From Megasphaera sp. UBA1696 (GTDB lineage: Bacteria > Bacillota > Negativicutes > Veillonellales > Megasphaeraceae): 64,000 nt of DNA. Made by a program: the position numbers and the translations under genes. The notes beneath the pieces were generated by a model that saw only the letters and a list, made by a program, of their open reading frames with translations, had not been told where the DNA came from and did not search any database. Location of the stretch: contig DCJQ01000017.1 of the NCBI GenBank assembly GCA_002319965.1, positions 1 through 64,000 of the forward strand, in the 5' to 3' direction. Positions 40,772 to 50,900 of the stretch are shown piece by piece. The first letter of the stretch is position 1, and every line of letters starts with the position of its first letter.

Positions 40772-41695
40772 ATGATGAGTAGAATCAAAAGGGAAGTGGC
40801 AGCCTTTATCGCTGACCACCAAAACAATCATTTTGTGATGACGCCAGTGACGATGCGGGAAGTATCGCTCAGGAAGGCGCAGGAACAGATGCTGCCGAAA
40901 GTGGAAATGGAAGATATCGTCGACGGCGTTCTTGATGGGTGCCCGGCCTATCCGGTGCCGGTCCGAGCTTACATTCCCCATACGAGTCGGCCTCTGCCGG
41001 TTTTGATCTATTACCATGGCGGCGGCTTTGTCATCGATACCGTCTCGGTCTATGATCCCGTCTGCCGCCGGATTGCCAAGGCGACGGACCATATCGTCAT
41101 CTCTCCGGAATATCGCCTGGCCCCGGAAAATCCCTATCCTGCCGCCTATGACGATGCCTTGGCCGTGGCTCGGCAGTCCCTCTCCTTCTTGGAGGCTAAG
41201 GGCATTGCCCATGAAAAGGATGTGACCTTGTGCGGGGACAGTGCCGGCGGCTGTATGGCCGCCGTTGTCAGCCAAAAATTACAGCACGATACAGACTTTC
41301 CCTTGAGCCATCAGATTTTGATCTACCCCCTCCTTGATTTTACCGGTTCCTTTCCTTCGTGTCAGGAAAACTGCTGCGACGAAACGGGATTTTCTGCAGA
41401 GAAAATGAAGTGGTATTTCGACCAGTTTTTCCGTGGCCGTGACGAAAAAAGGGCTGCATCGCCCCTTTTTGGCGAGTTGACGCCGTCCATGCCGGCGACC
41501 TTTGTCATTACGACGTCTTTTTGTCCCTTTCATGACGAAGGCTTGGACTACATCGGCCGTCTCAGGGCTCTCGGAGTCCGGGCTGAGACCTATAATTACG
41601 ACAATATGGTTCATTCGTACCTCAACTTTGAAAAGCTTTGTTTTGAAGAAATCGACGATACCTATAAGCGCATGGCAAAGTTTTTGCATGATTGA
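40772..41695 (+). CDS. Alpha/beta hydrolase, hormone-sensitive lipase family
   Basis: 307 residues. Oxyanion motif YYHGGGFVID (near residue 88), nucleophile in CGDSAGGCMAA, Asp and His of the triad near FHDEGLDYI and DNMVHSYLNF. Acts on short acyl esters in this family; the substrate is unknown. ATG 40772 is followed by a second ATG at 40775. Confidence 0.9.
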   Translation: MMSRIKREVAAFIADHQNNHFVMTPVTMREVSLRKAQEQMLPKVEMEDIVDGVLDGCPAYPVPVRAYIPHTSRPLPVLIYYHGGGFVIDTVSVYDPVCRRIAKATDHIVISPEYRLAPENPYPAAYDDALAVARQSLSFLEAKGIAHEKDVTLCGDSAGGCMAAVVSQKLQHDTDFPLSHQILIYPLLDFTGSFPSCQENCCDETGFSAEKMKWYFDQFFRGRDEKRAASPLFGELTPSMPATFVITTSFCPFHDEGLDYIGRLRALGVRAETYNYDNMVHSYLNFEKLCFEEIDDTYKRMAKFLHD

Positions 41696-41757
41696 AAGGA
41701 ATTGCTTATAATAGAAATAAAAAAGTCTGCTTGTGTATACGGAAAGGATGTGCCAGT

Positions 41758-43032
41758 ATGAAAAAACGCCTTTGCCCTGAATGTGGTAAATGGGTTGAAG
41801 TGGATGGGCAATTTTGTCCGTTTTGTGGGGCAGAACTCCCTAAAATGGACGCTGATGAACCGATTATTGATGAAGAAACGGGGACCGAGACCTTTGATCA
41901 CGAACGGACAGCCCCGGAAGAACCGATTATCGATGAAGAAACGGGAACGGAGACCTTTGATCAGGAACGGGTGGAATCCGTCGAACATCCGGGCGTGACG
42001 GATGACGAGGATCTGCCGCCTATGGTACCGCCTGCTCGACCGACACCGCCGCCGTTTCAGGAAAAGCCTTTTTATGTTCGCCACGGCAAAGCCCTTGTGG
42101 GCGTCATCATTGCCTTAGTAGTGGTCATAGCCGGGGCCATTGGTATGTACTTTTACGGGGCCCATCAAGATGACTATACGAAAGACGCCGTCGCCCTCTC
42201 ACAGCAGCTGGCGACAGAAAATGAGTCGGTCACTGATGCGGCTAAACTCCTCAGCCAGCAGGGCCAGGGGAACGGGTCCGAGTCGCTGATTAAGACGCTG
42301 GAAACGAGCCGGTCCAATGTGGAAAAAATAGCCAAGAATTACAATCCTCAAAAGATTCCCGACCAATATGCCAGCGATGACCAGGCCATCCGCGAAGTCA
42401 TGCGCAATCAGATGGCTCTCTACGATAAGGCCATTGCCATTGCCAAGGCGCCGACCGATGTCGCCGTTAGCGATAAACTGAATGATATGCTCACCCAGTC
42501 TCAGAATGCTAAGAAGATCGCTCGCACCATTCAAATCCCGGGGGCTGACTTTACGGCCGCCGTCGACGACGATGCTGCCGTTTCGTACCTCGAAAAATAC
42601 GTGGCAAAAGTAAAGAAGGATGAGGAAGAAAAGAAGGCTAAGGAAAATCCGGACAAGCAGATTCTCTCATCCTACGCCAGCAGTAAGGATTTGTTCAATG
42701 GCGATATCAATAAACTCACCGATGATATTAACAACTATTTGAAGGATCACAAGGATTTTAAAGAGAGCCGGGAATTTAACAACCGGGCCAATACCTTGTA
42801 TCTCCAGATTTCTAAGACCCGGAGTCAGTTGGAAAATGACTCGTCTATCGAAAATACGGCCATGAAGTACAAGCTCGATGCCTTGTTTAAGGCACAGCAG
42901 GACCGGCTTCGCGGTCTCTATGACGGTGTCAGCTCCAGTCAGAAAGGGGAAGACTACCGTCCGGGCTTCCAGCGCGGTCAAGCGGCAACCGATCGCTATG
43001 ACAAATTGAACAGCGAGTGGAACAGCCTGTAA
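41758..43032 (+). CDS. Zinc-ribbon membrane protein with acidic repeats
   Basis: 424 residues. N-terminal four-Cys zinc ribbon (CPEC at 6-9, CPFC at 20-23), two tandem 21-residue acidic repeats (EPIIDEETGTETFD at 34-47 and 55-68), a Pro-rich stretch, a membrane helix (about residues 118-140, ALVGVIIALVVVIAGAIG), and a long, mostly helical, extracytoplasmic domain. The ribbon would face the cytoplasm. Function not recognised. ATG 41758 follows AAAGGATG. Confidence 0.8.
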   Translation: MKKRLCPECGKWVEVDGQFCPFCGAELPKMDADEPIIDEETGTETFDHERTAPEEPIIDEETGTETFDQERVESVEHPGVTDDEDLPPMVPPARPTPPPFQEKPFYVRHGKALVGVIIALVVVIAGAIGMYFYGAHQDDYTKDAVALSQQLATENESVTDAAKLLSQQGQGNGSESLIKTLETSRSNVEKIAKNYNPQKIPDQYASDDQAIREVMRNQMALYDKAIAIAKAPTDVAVSDKLNDMLTQSQNAKKIARTIQIPGADFTAAVDDDAAVSYLEKYVAKVKKDEEEKKAKENPDKQILSSYASSKDLFNGDINKLTDDINNYLKDHKDFKESREFNNRANTLYLQISKTRSQLENDSSIENTAMKYKLDALFKAQQDRLRGLYDGVSSSQKGEDYRPGFQRGQAATDRYDKLNSEWNSL

Positions 43033-43050
43033 GACCTTTCTCTAGAACCA

Positions 43051-43090
43051 AAGAGGTTCAGCGTCACGATGATCGCTGAACCTCTTTTTT
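43051..43090. terminator. Terminator between convergent genes at 43 kb
   Basis: A perfect 13-bp stem AAGAGGTTCAGCG/CGCTGAACCTCTT with a 10-base loop and T run on the plus strand. Confidence 0.93.
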
Positions 43091-43101
43091 CGTTTCTTTT
43101 G

Positions 43102-45267
43102 TTATTGTTTTACTTTTTTCATCGACAGTCCGATGCGGCCGCGGTCGGCATCGACACTGATGATTTCGGCATTGACGATGTCGCCGGTGTGGACGATGTC
43201 CGTGGGATGACGGAAAGGATGGCTGCTGAGCTGTGAACGGTGGACCAGGCCCGGCGTCTTGATGCCGAAGTCGACGAAGGCGCCGAAATCGACGACGTTC
43301 TGGACCGTGCCGCGGACGACAGTTCCAACTTTGAGTTCCGAAAGGGACATGACGTGCTGTCGGGTAAGGGGTTTCGGGAATTCGCTGCGGACGTCGCGGC
43401 CGGGCTTACGGAGTTCTTCGAGGATATCCTTGATGGTCGGCTCGCCGGCGCCGAGGGAGGCCGCCAGCTTCGGGGCGGCGTTGCACTGAATCTTATCCCG
43501 CAGGCCGGCCATTTTTTCCGGTTCCTTCAAATCGTCGCGGGTCAGGCCGTACTGGCCGGCAATTTGAGCTGCCAGGTCATACGATTCGGGATGGACCGAC
43601 GTATTGTCCAGCGGTTCTTCGCCGTCTTTGATGCGCAAGAAGCCGGCGCACTGCGTAAAGGTAGCCGGTCCCAGGCGGGGGACGTTCAAGAGTTCCTGAC
43701 GGTTTTTAAAGGGACCCTTTTCGTTTCGATAGGTGACGATATTGCCGGCCGTCGAAGCCGTAAGTCCGGCAATATGTTGGAGGAGGGCGGCTGAGGCCGT
43801 ATTGAGGTCGACGCCGACGTAGTTGACGACGGACGTGACCGTCTGATCGAGGGCTGTCGTCAAATCTTTTTGGTTGACGTCGTGCTGGTATTGGCCGACG
43901 CCGATCGAAGAGGGATCGATCTTAACCGATTCGGCCAAGGGATCCTGGATGCGGCGGGCGATGGAGACGGCGCCGCGGATGGTGACGTCCAGGTCGGGCA
44001 GTTCTTCTCGGGCCAGTTCTGACGCCGAGTAGACTGAAGCGCCGGCTTCATTGGTGATGACGTAGCGGCAGCTCAAGTTGTAATTTTCGATGAGCTGGGA
44101 GACGAATTGTTCCGTTTCATAAGAGGCCGTTCCGTTGCCAATCGAAATGAGGGTGACGCCGTGGCGGCGGATCATGTTGGCCAAATCCTTAGCGCTCTTT
44201 TTCTTCTGCGCCTCCGAATGGGTCAGGTAATACGTTCCGTAGTCGAGGACCCGACCGGTGGCACTGATGACCGCGGCCTTGCAGCCCGTGCGATAACCGG
44301 GATCGAGGCCCAAGATGATCTGTCCTTCAAAGGGCGGCTGCAAGAGGAGGTGGCGAAGATTTTCGGCAAAGACGTCGATGGCCTGTTTTTCGGCCTGAGC
44401 CGTCAGTTCATTGCGGATTTCCCGATCCATTTGCGGGAAAATCAACCGCTTATAACTGTCAGAAGCGGCGTTGCGGATGATGTCTTCGTACGGCGAATGG
44501 CGCTCAATGACCAATCGGCACAGCATATCGATGTGCCGGTCGGACGGTTCCTTGAGGGTGACCTTTAATTTCTTTTCATTTTCGCCGCGGTTGATGGCCA
44601 AGATGCGATAGCTCGGAAGACGGGTGATGCGTTCGCTGAAATCGGCATAGGTCAGCATGGGGCCGGCGTCTTTTTCTTCGACTTGGAGGCTGCAGGTTAA
44701 GCGGGCCTCCTGCCAGAGGCTGCGGCGCAGTTTTTGACGAAAGTCAGCTCGTTCGGAGAACCGTTCGGCTAAGATATTGGCCGCTCCTTGGAGGGCGTCT
44801 TCGATCGTGGCGACGTCTTCGTTGAGAAAGGACTTTGCCGCTTCTTCCGGTGACGGGCCCTTTGGATTTTGAGCGGCAAAGAGAAGAGCTAAAGGTTCAA
44901 GGCCGGCGTCACAAGCCATGGATGCCTTGGTACGCTTCTTCGGTTTATAGGGGAGATAGAGGTCTTCGACTTCTTGGAGCTGACGGGCTTTGTTAAGGGC
45001 CATTTCCAGTTCGGCATTCCAGCAGCCCTGGTCTTCAATCGATTGGCGGACCGTTTCTTTGCGGCTGGCCAGAGCCTGTTCATAAGCGTACTGTTCCTGG
45101 ATACAGCGCAGTTGGACTTCATCCAATGTTCCCGTTGCTTCTTTGCGATACCGGGCGATGAAGGGAATCGTATTTCCTTCGTCGAGAAGGGAGAGCGCAG
45201 CCTGCACCTGCTGAGGACGAATGCCGAGGGTACGGGCAATTTTAATAATCATCGTTTCGTCAGTCAT
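43102..45267 (-). CDS. tex: Tex-family RNA-binding protein
   Basis: 721 residues with an N-terminal helical Tex domain (EVQLRCIQEQYAYEQALASRKETVR), a YqgF-like RNase H fold (ILGLDPGYRTGCKAAVISATGRVLDYG), helix-hairpin-helix repeats (GVDLNTASAALLQHIAGL; NRQELLNVPRLGPATFTQCAGFL) and a C-terminal S1 domain (GTVVRGTVQNVVDFGAFVDFGIKTPGLVH). Tex binds nucleic acid and affects transcription; the precise role is unresolved. ATG 45267 has GGAGGGAATG upstream. Confidence 0.95.
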   Translation of the reverse strand: MTDETMIIKIARTLGIRPQQVQAALSLLDEGNTIPFIARYRKEATGTLDEVQLRCIQEQYAYEQALASRKETVRQSIEDQGCWNAELEMALNKARQLQEVEDLYLPYKPKKRTKASMACDAGLEPLALLFAAQNPKGPSPEEAAKSFLNEDVATIEDALQGAANILAERFSERADFRQKLRRSLWQEARLTCSLQVEEKDAGPMLTYADFSERITRLPSYRILAINRGENEKKLKVTLKEPSDRHIDMLCRLVIERHSPYEDIIRNAASDSYKRLIFPQMDREIRNELTAQAEKQAIDVFAENLRHLLLQPPFEGQIILGLDPGYRTGCKAAVISATGRVLDYGTYYLTHSEAQKKKSAKDLANMIRRHGVTLISIGNGTASYETEQFVSQLIENYNLSCRYVITNEAGASVYSASELAREELPDLDVTIRGAVSIARRIQDPLAESVKIDPSSIGVGQYQHDVNQKDLTTALDQTVTSVVNYVGVDLNTASAALLQHIAGLTASTAGNIVTYRNEKGPFKNRQELLNVPRLGPATFTQCAGFLRIKDGEEPLDNTSVHPESYDLAAQIAGQYGLTRDDLKEPEKMAGLRDKIQCNAAPKLAASLGAGEPTIKDILEELRKPGRDVRSEFPKPLTRQHVMSLSELKVGTVVRGTVQNVVDFGAFVDFGIKTPGLVHRSQLSSHPFRHPTDIVHTGDIVNAEIISVDADRGRIGLSMKKVKQ

Positions 45268-45311
45268 GAATTCATTCCCTCCATGAAGTATAGTTAAGAT
45301 TGCTTATTTTG

Positions 45312-45349
45312 TAAGAGAAACTTTACATAAGTCATTGAATTTTCTCTTA
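45312..45349. promoter_or_regulatory. Inverted repeat in the tex/Fur-type intergenic region
   Basis: TAAGAGAAA (45312-45320) and TTTCTCTTA (45341-45349) form a perfect 9-bp inverted repeat 20 bases apart, upstream of a TATAAT (45364-45369) for the regulator gene. It does not match a classical Fur or Per box. Confidence 0.4.
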
Positions 45350-45462
45350 ATAACCGTTACAATATAATATAGGATATTTTATTTTTTTATTCATACAGAT
45401 AAATGTAGAATAAGGATAGAATGTCTTATTATACCATACTTTTCAAAGAAAGGGGGATGAAA

Positions 45463-45873
45463 ATGGAAATTGCTGAAGTTTTGCGAAAAAACGGTTATAA
45501 AGTCACACCGCAGCGGCTGGCTGTCTATGATGCGATCATTCACAACCCGATGCATCCCAATGCCGAAGCTATTTACAAAACCTTACAGCCGAACTACCCG
45601 TCTATGAGTATGGCCACGGTATATAAAACCATGGAAATTTTTGCTAAAATAGGTGTCGTACAAGTCTTGCAATGTGCAGAAGATGCCCATCGTTATGATT
45701 ATAACACGAACCCTCACGCTCACATTCGCTGTGAGAAGTGCAACCGCGTCATGGATATCGACTTGGATCAGAAGCATCTGAGTCAGTTGGCTGCCGAACA
45801 GACTGGTTTTACGGTCAATGGTGTAAGTGTTTCGTTTGTCGGTGTGTGCCCGAAATGTCGGGAAAAATCGTAA
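45463..45873 (+). CDS. Fur-family regulator, PerR-like
   Basis: 136 residues: winged helix (NGYKVTPQRLAVYDAIIHNPMHPNAEAIYKTLQPNYPSMSMATVYKTM) and dimerisation domain with two structural zinc CxxC pairs (CEKC, CPKC). The HAH motif followed by the Asp in RVMDID places the regulatory metal ligands in the PerR arrangement (Asp rather than Glu), which argues for a peroxide sensor. I chose ATG 45463 (AAGGGGG upstream); ATG 45457 touches the ribosome binding site. nfo follows 97 bases later. Confidence 0.82.
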   Translation: MEIAEVLRKNGYKVTPQRLAVYDAIIHNPMHPNAEAIYKTLQPNYPSMSMATVYKTMEIFAKIGVVQVLQCAEDAHRYDYNTNPHAHIRCEKCNRVMDIDLDQKHLSQLAAEQTGFTVNGVSVSFVGVCPKCREKS

Positions 45874-45970
45874 TATGTTGTAACGTCTGTTTTCGCTGCT
45901 GTCGCACGAGACCTGTCGGTTTTGTGCGGCAGTATTTTTATATAGCGCCCAAGGAGGAGAAAGAAAAGTT

Positions 45971-46807
45971 ATGCTGCATATTGGTTGTCATCTGTCGGTG
46001 TCACAAGGATTTTTGCATATGGGTGACGAAGCTTTATCTATAGGAGCCGATACGTTCCAATTTTTTTCGCGCAATCCGCGGGGGAGCCGGGTACGGAAAC
46101 TTGATATCGACGATATGGAAGCCTTGAATAAGCTCATGGCAGAACACGATTTTGCTCCCATATTGGCCCATGCGCCCTATACTTTAAACGGCTGCTCCCA
46201 AACCGAGAAGACTCGGGAATTTGCTCGTCAGGCCATGGCCGATGACCTGCGCCGCCTGGAATACCTCGATAACTGCCGTTATAATTTCCATCCCGGCAGC
46301 CATGTCGGACAAGGACCGGAAAAGGGCATCGATCTCATTGCCGACATGCTCAATACCTGCATGTTTCCGGAGCAGAAGACGACGGTTCTCTTAGAAACCA
46401 TGGCCGGCAAGGGGACGGAAGTCGGGCGGACCTTTGAAGAATTGGCGTCCATCATCGATAAGGCCGTCATGAATGATAAAATCGGCGTCTGCCTCGATAC
46501 GTGCCACGTCTTTGACGGCGGCTACGACATCGTCCATCAGCTCGATGACGTCCTCTTGACCTTCGATAAGGTCATCGGCCTCGATCGGCTGAAGGCCGTT
46601 CACATTAACGACAGTAAGAACGAACTGGCCAGCCATAAAGACCGCCACGAGAAAATCGGTGAGGGGCATATCGGTATTGCCGCCTTTGATGCCATCGTCA
46701 ATCATCCGGCCCTGCGGTCCCTGCCGTTTTATTTAGAGACGCCCAATGAACTCGACGGTTATGCGCGGGAAATCGCACTGCTTCGCTCCTTACAACGATC
46801 GGAATAA
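45971..46807 (+). CDS. nfo: Endonuclease IV (AP endonuclease)
   Basis: Cuts at abasic sites in base excision repair. 278 residues, Xylose isomerase-like TIM barrel with zinc ligands in HLSVSQGF, ILAHAPYTLN, FHPGSHVGQG, LLETMAGKGTEVG, CLDTCHVFDGGYD, AVHINDSK and GEGHIG. ATG 45971 follows AAGGAGGAGAA. Placement after a PerR-like gene suggests an oxidative damage response. Confidence 0.95.
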   Translation: MLHIGCHLSVSQGFLHMGDEALSIGADTFQFFSRNPRGSRVRKLDIDDMEALNKLMAEHDFAPILAHAPYTLNGCSQTEKTREFARQAMADDLRRLEYLDNCRYNFHPGSHVGQGPEKGIDLIADMLNTCMFPEQKTTVLLETMAGKGTEVGRTFEELASIIDKAVMNDKIGVCLDTCHVFDGGYDIVHQLDDVLLTFDKVIGLDRLKAVHINDSKNELASHKDRHEKIGEGHIGIAAFDAIVNHPALRSLPFYLETPNELDGYAREIALLRSLQRSE

Positions 46808-46829
46808 ACGTAGATAAAGGGGACTTTTT

Positions 46830-47981
46830 ATGCGTATACTACATACTGCCGACTGGCATTTAGGAAAACTGTTTTATGGCTCGTATCTGACGGAGGAACA
46901 GGATTATGTGCTGAAACATCAGCTTTTGCCCCTCATTAAAGACGAAGGAATCGACGCCGTTGTCCTTTCCGGTGACGTCTATGACCGGAGCCTTCCCCCG
47001 ACAGAGGCGGTCGCCCTATTCGATGAAATGGCGACGAAGATTACGGCCGAGCTGAAGGTGCCGTTTCTCGTCATCAGCGGCAATCATGACAGCGCAGCCC
47101 GCCTGTCCTTTGCCAGCCGTCTTCTGGCCTCCCAGGGCCTTTATATCGCCGGCGAATTAGACCGCCTGACGGACCCCGTGGTGTTAGACGATCAATACGG
47201 CCCCGTCGCCTTTTTATTGGCCCCTTATGCGGAACCGGCCGTCGTCCGCCATTTCTTGGGCGATGACGACCTTCGCAGCCATCAGGAGGCCCTTGGGGCC
47301 CTTCTTTCGTGGCAGCAGGAAAAGATTCCTCACGGAATGCGGACGGTCTGCGCAGCCCATGCTTTTGTAGCCGGCGGCCTTGCCGGCGACTCGGAGCGTC
47401 CCTTGTCCATTGGCGGCAGCGACCAGGTCGGAAGCGATTTGTTCACCTCCTTTTCCTATACGGCCCTGGGCCATCTTCACGGACCGCAGCAGATTACGGC
47501 ACCGACGATCCGCTATGCCGGCAGCCTGCTGAAATATTCCTTTGGCGAAGCCCGGCAGAAAAAAGGCGCCGTCGTCGTCGACCTCGACGGATCCGGCAAG
47601 GCTGATCCCGTTTTCCATGAATTTACGCCCCGTCATGACGTACGCATCGTCAGCGGATCCTTTGAAGACGTCATGGCCGCTTCCGACGACCGGCCTGACG
47701 ATTTTATCTTAGTACGCCTTTCGGATCAACAGCCGATTCTCGACGGCATGGCCAAATTGCGGCGTAAGTATCCCAACGCCATGGCCCTTGAAATGCCCAA
47801 CCGTAATACGGAAGGCGGAGGACAGCGGGATTTTAATCTCAGACAATCGACGGGACAAGAACTCTTTGACAGCTTCTCCAAGGCCATGCGGCCCGACCAG
47901 CCTTTGACGGAAGCCGAAGAAGAATGCGTCCGCCAATTGTGGGAAGAGCTGGAAAAACGTGAACAGGGGGGCTTATCATGA
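46830..47981 (+). CDS. sbcD: Exonuclease SbcCD subunit D
   Basis: Mre11-type phosphodiesterase, nuclease subunit of the SbcCD (Mre11-Rad50) complex that processes hairpins and DNA ends. 383 residues: ILHTADWHLGK, VVLSGDVYDRSLPP, VISGNHDSAARL, AAHAFV and LGHLHG metal-binding motifs are in order. It is 22 bases after nfo and overlaps sbcC by 4 bases. Confidence 0.95.
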   Translation: MRILHTADWHLGKLFYGSYLTEEQDYVLKHQLLPLIKDEGIDAVVLSGDVYDRSLPPTEAVALFDEMATKITAELKVPFLVISGNHDSAARLSFASRLLASQGLYIAGELDRLTDPVVLDDQYGPVAFLLAPYAEPAVVRHFLGDDDLRSHQEALGALLSWQQEKIPHGMRTVCAAHAFVAGGLAGDSERPLSIGGSDQVGSDLFTSFSYTALGHLHGPQQITAPTIRYAGSLLKYSFGEARQKKGAVVVDLDGSGKADPVFHEFTPRHDVRIVSGSFEDVMAASDDRPDDFILVRLSDQQPILDGMAKLRRKYPNAMALEMPNRNTEGGGQRDFNLRQSTGQELFDSFSKAMRPDQPLTEAEEECVRQLWEELEKREQGGLS

Positions 47982-50900
47982 TTCCCATTTACTTAGAAAT
48001 GAAGGCCTTTGGCCCTTATGCCGGGACGGAAATCGTTGACTTTCGCCGGTTGAAGGATCATAAACTGTTTCTCATCTACGGACCGACCGGGTCCGGTAAG
48101 ACGACGATTCTCGACGCCATCTGCTATGCCCTCTACGGCAGCACCAGCGGCGACATCCGTACCGGCTCCTATATGCGAAGCGAATATGCCACGCCGGACG
48201 AGCCGACGTCCGTCTCGTTCCGCTTTGCCATCGGCCGCAAATACTACCGCGTCTACCGCAGTCCGGAACAGCAGATTGCTAAAAAAAGAGGCGACGGCTT
48301 GAAGAAGGCCTCGGCTAAGGCCGAATTATACGAAACCGATGCCGACGGAGGCGATGAAAAACTTATTGCGCCTAAAAATGTTACGGCTGCCGTCGAAGAG
48401 CTCTTGGGCTTTAAAGCCGATCAATTCCGCCAGGTCGTTCTCTTGCCTCAAGGCGATTTTCGAAAACTCCTCTTGGCCAACTCCGGCGAGCGTCAGCAGA
48501 TTATGCAGACCTTATTTCATACCCAGTCCTATGCCAAACTTCAGGCCCTGGCCAAAGAACGCCATGACGAGCTGGAAAGCCGCCATGAACAGGTGGCCCG
48601 CGATCGGGAACAATGTTTGCTTAATCTCGGCATTGACGATGAAGAAAAGCTTCCGCAGCGAGAGCAGGAATTCCGGAATCAGGAAGCTTCCGTGTCCGAA
48701 AAGTGGCACAAAGCCGAAGGGGAGCGCAGTGCCCGGCAGAAAGAATTTCAGGCAGCCCAGGCCTTGGAAGCCCACTGGAAACTGTGGGAACAGAAGGGGA
48801 AGGAAGTGGCAGAACTTGAAGGGAAGGCAGAGCTGTTTGAGAACAAGCGGCAGCGAATCGATGTCCTTCGGAAGGCCGAGGTCTTAGCCGAACCCTGCCG
48901 CCACCTCAATGAATTGAAAGAAGAAGGAAAGGCCGCCGCAGCTGCTTCAAAACAGGCCCATGAAAAGGCCAAACAGGCCGCCGAAGACCTCAAGGCCGCC
49001 AAAGCACAGCTGGAGACCTTAGAAAAACAGGAAGGGGCCTATAAGGCCGCCGGAGAAGAACTGGTCAAACTGACAAATCTCAAGGGCAAAGCCGATTCTT
49101 ACTACGACCAGTGCCAACAGGTCCGACAGCTTCGGGCAGCGGCGACGGCTGCTGAACAGGCGTGGACGAAAGCCAAAGGCGAAACCGAAAAGGGGAAAGC
49201 GGATTTAGAGAAAGCCCGCGCTGCCCTTTCGGCCCTGTCTGAAAAGGCTGTTTTGGCCGAACAGGTGAAGCAGCAGTGCCAGTCTCTACGGGAACGGGTA
49301 GAGCGGGAAAAAGAAGCGGCAACGCTGTCCCTTCAAAAGGAAGACCGTCAGAAACAGTGGCAGCACCTTCAGTCGGCCTTAGAAAAAGCCGCTCAAAAGG
49401 CACGGAACGATCGCGTCGACTATGACTGCGTCCGGGCTAAGTTCTTACAGGGGCAGGCGGCGGTCCTGGCCTCGGAACTTACGGACGGGACGCCGTGCCC
49501 GGTCTGCGGGGCCACGAACCATCCCATGCCGGCCATTCCGCCTGATGACTTGCCGACGCGGGACGACGTCGAACGGCGGCAAAAAGCGGCCGAAACGAGC
49601 GAACAAGGGCGGCAAAAGCTGGAAGTCGACACCAAGGCTGCCGAGACGGCCTATAAGGCTTTGGAAGGTCAATACGACCATCTCCGTCAGCAGTATCCGC
49701 AAGACGTCTCCTTGAAAGAACTGGAAGCCGAACTGAAAGCGGCGCAAAAGACCCGGGCCGACCTTGAAAAGGCCTTGTCCCAAGGGGACGATCTTCGCCG
49801 GGCCGTTTCTGATGGCGAGACGAAATTCAGCCAATGGGAAGGGGCAGAAGAAACGGCAAGAAAGGCCTTAGAAGACGCCAAAACGAAGGCCGTCAAGGCC
49901 GGCGAGACCCAGGCCCACTTAGAAGCGGAACTCCCTGAGGCCTATCGCGATCCCAAGGCTCTCGGCCGCCGCCTGGCGGAACTGGCGCAACACCTTAAGG
50001 ACTACGAAGAAAATCTTCAGCGGAGCCGCGACCATCTGGTACGCTGTGAACGCCAAGGGGCTCAGCGACAGGAAGAAGCTAAGAATCTCAGCGACCAGCT
50101 CGATACCCTGCGCACTCGATTCGGGAAAGACCAAGAGACGCTGAGAAAAAGAGTCCTAGCGGCAGGCTTTGCCGAAATTGCAGACTGTCAAAAACTACAG
50201 CCCCAAGTAAAGGACATCCCCGTCCTGGAAGGTGAAGTCCGTCAATATGAGACCAAGCTGCAGCAGGTACGAGGCCAGCTCGAACAGGAAAAAGCTGCCA
50301 TTGACGGCAAGTCTCGTCCCGATGTCCCGGCTCTGGAGAAAATTTTGACCGAAGCTGAAAAGACGAGCCGCGACCTTGCCGAAGAAAAGGGCCGCCTGTC
50401 GGCAACTTTTTCCCAATGGCAGCAGGAAAAGAAGAAGCTCTTAGCCCTCGGTAAGGACGAAGCCGATCTCGTCGAAGCCTATAAGACCGTCGGCGCCGTC
50501 TATGACCTCATTGCCGGCAAACAGACGGGCATCAACTTCGAACGCTACGTCTTAGGGGCCCTCCTCGATGATGTCTTAGCCGCCGCTAATGAACGGCTCC
50601 AAGCTATGAGCCGCCAGCGCTACACCCTGCAGCGTTCTCAAAGCTGGGACGATAAACGGGTCAAGCAGATCGGCCTCGACATCGAAGTCTACGACAACTA
50701 TACGGGCTATGCCCGGCCGGCCAACACCCTGTCCGGCGGCGAAACCTTCTTGTCGTCCCTGTCCCTGGCCTTGGGGCTGGCTGACGTCGTCCAAGCCTAT
50801 TCCGGCGGTATTCACCTCGATGCCATCTTTATCGACGAAGGCTTCGGCACCCTCGATAGCGAGACCTTGGACTATGCCTTAAAGACCTTGGCGTCGCTTA

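Noticed and set aside
40311..40775. Frames spanning tRNA-Pro and tRNA-Ser
   Set aside because: Both frames read through tRNA cloverleaves and give typical tRNA-derived peptides.
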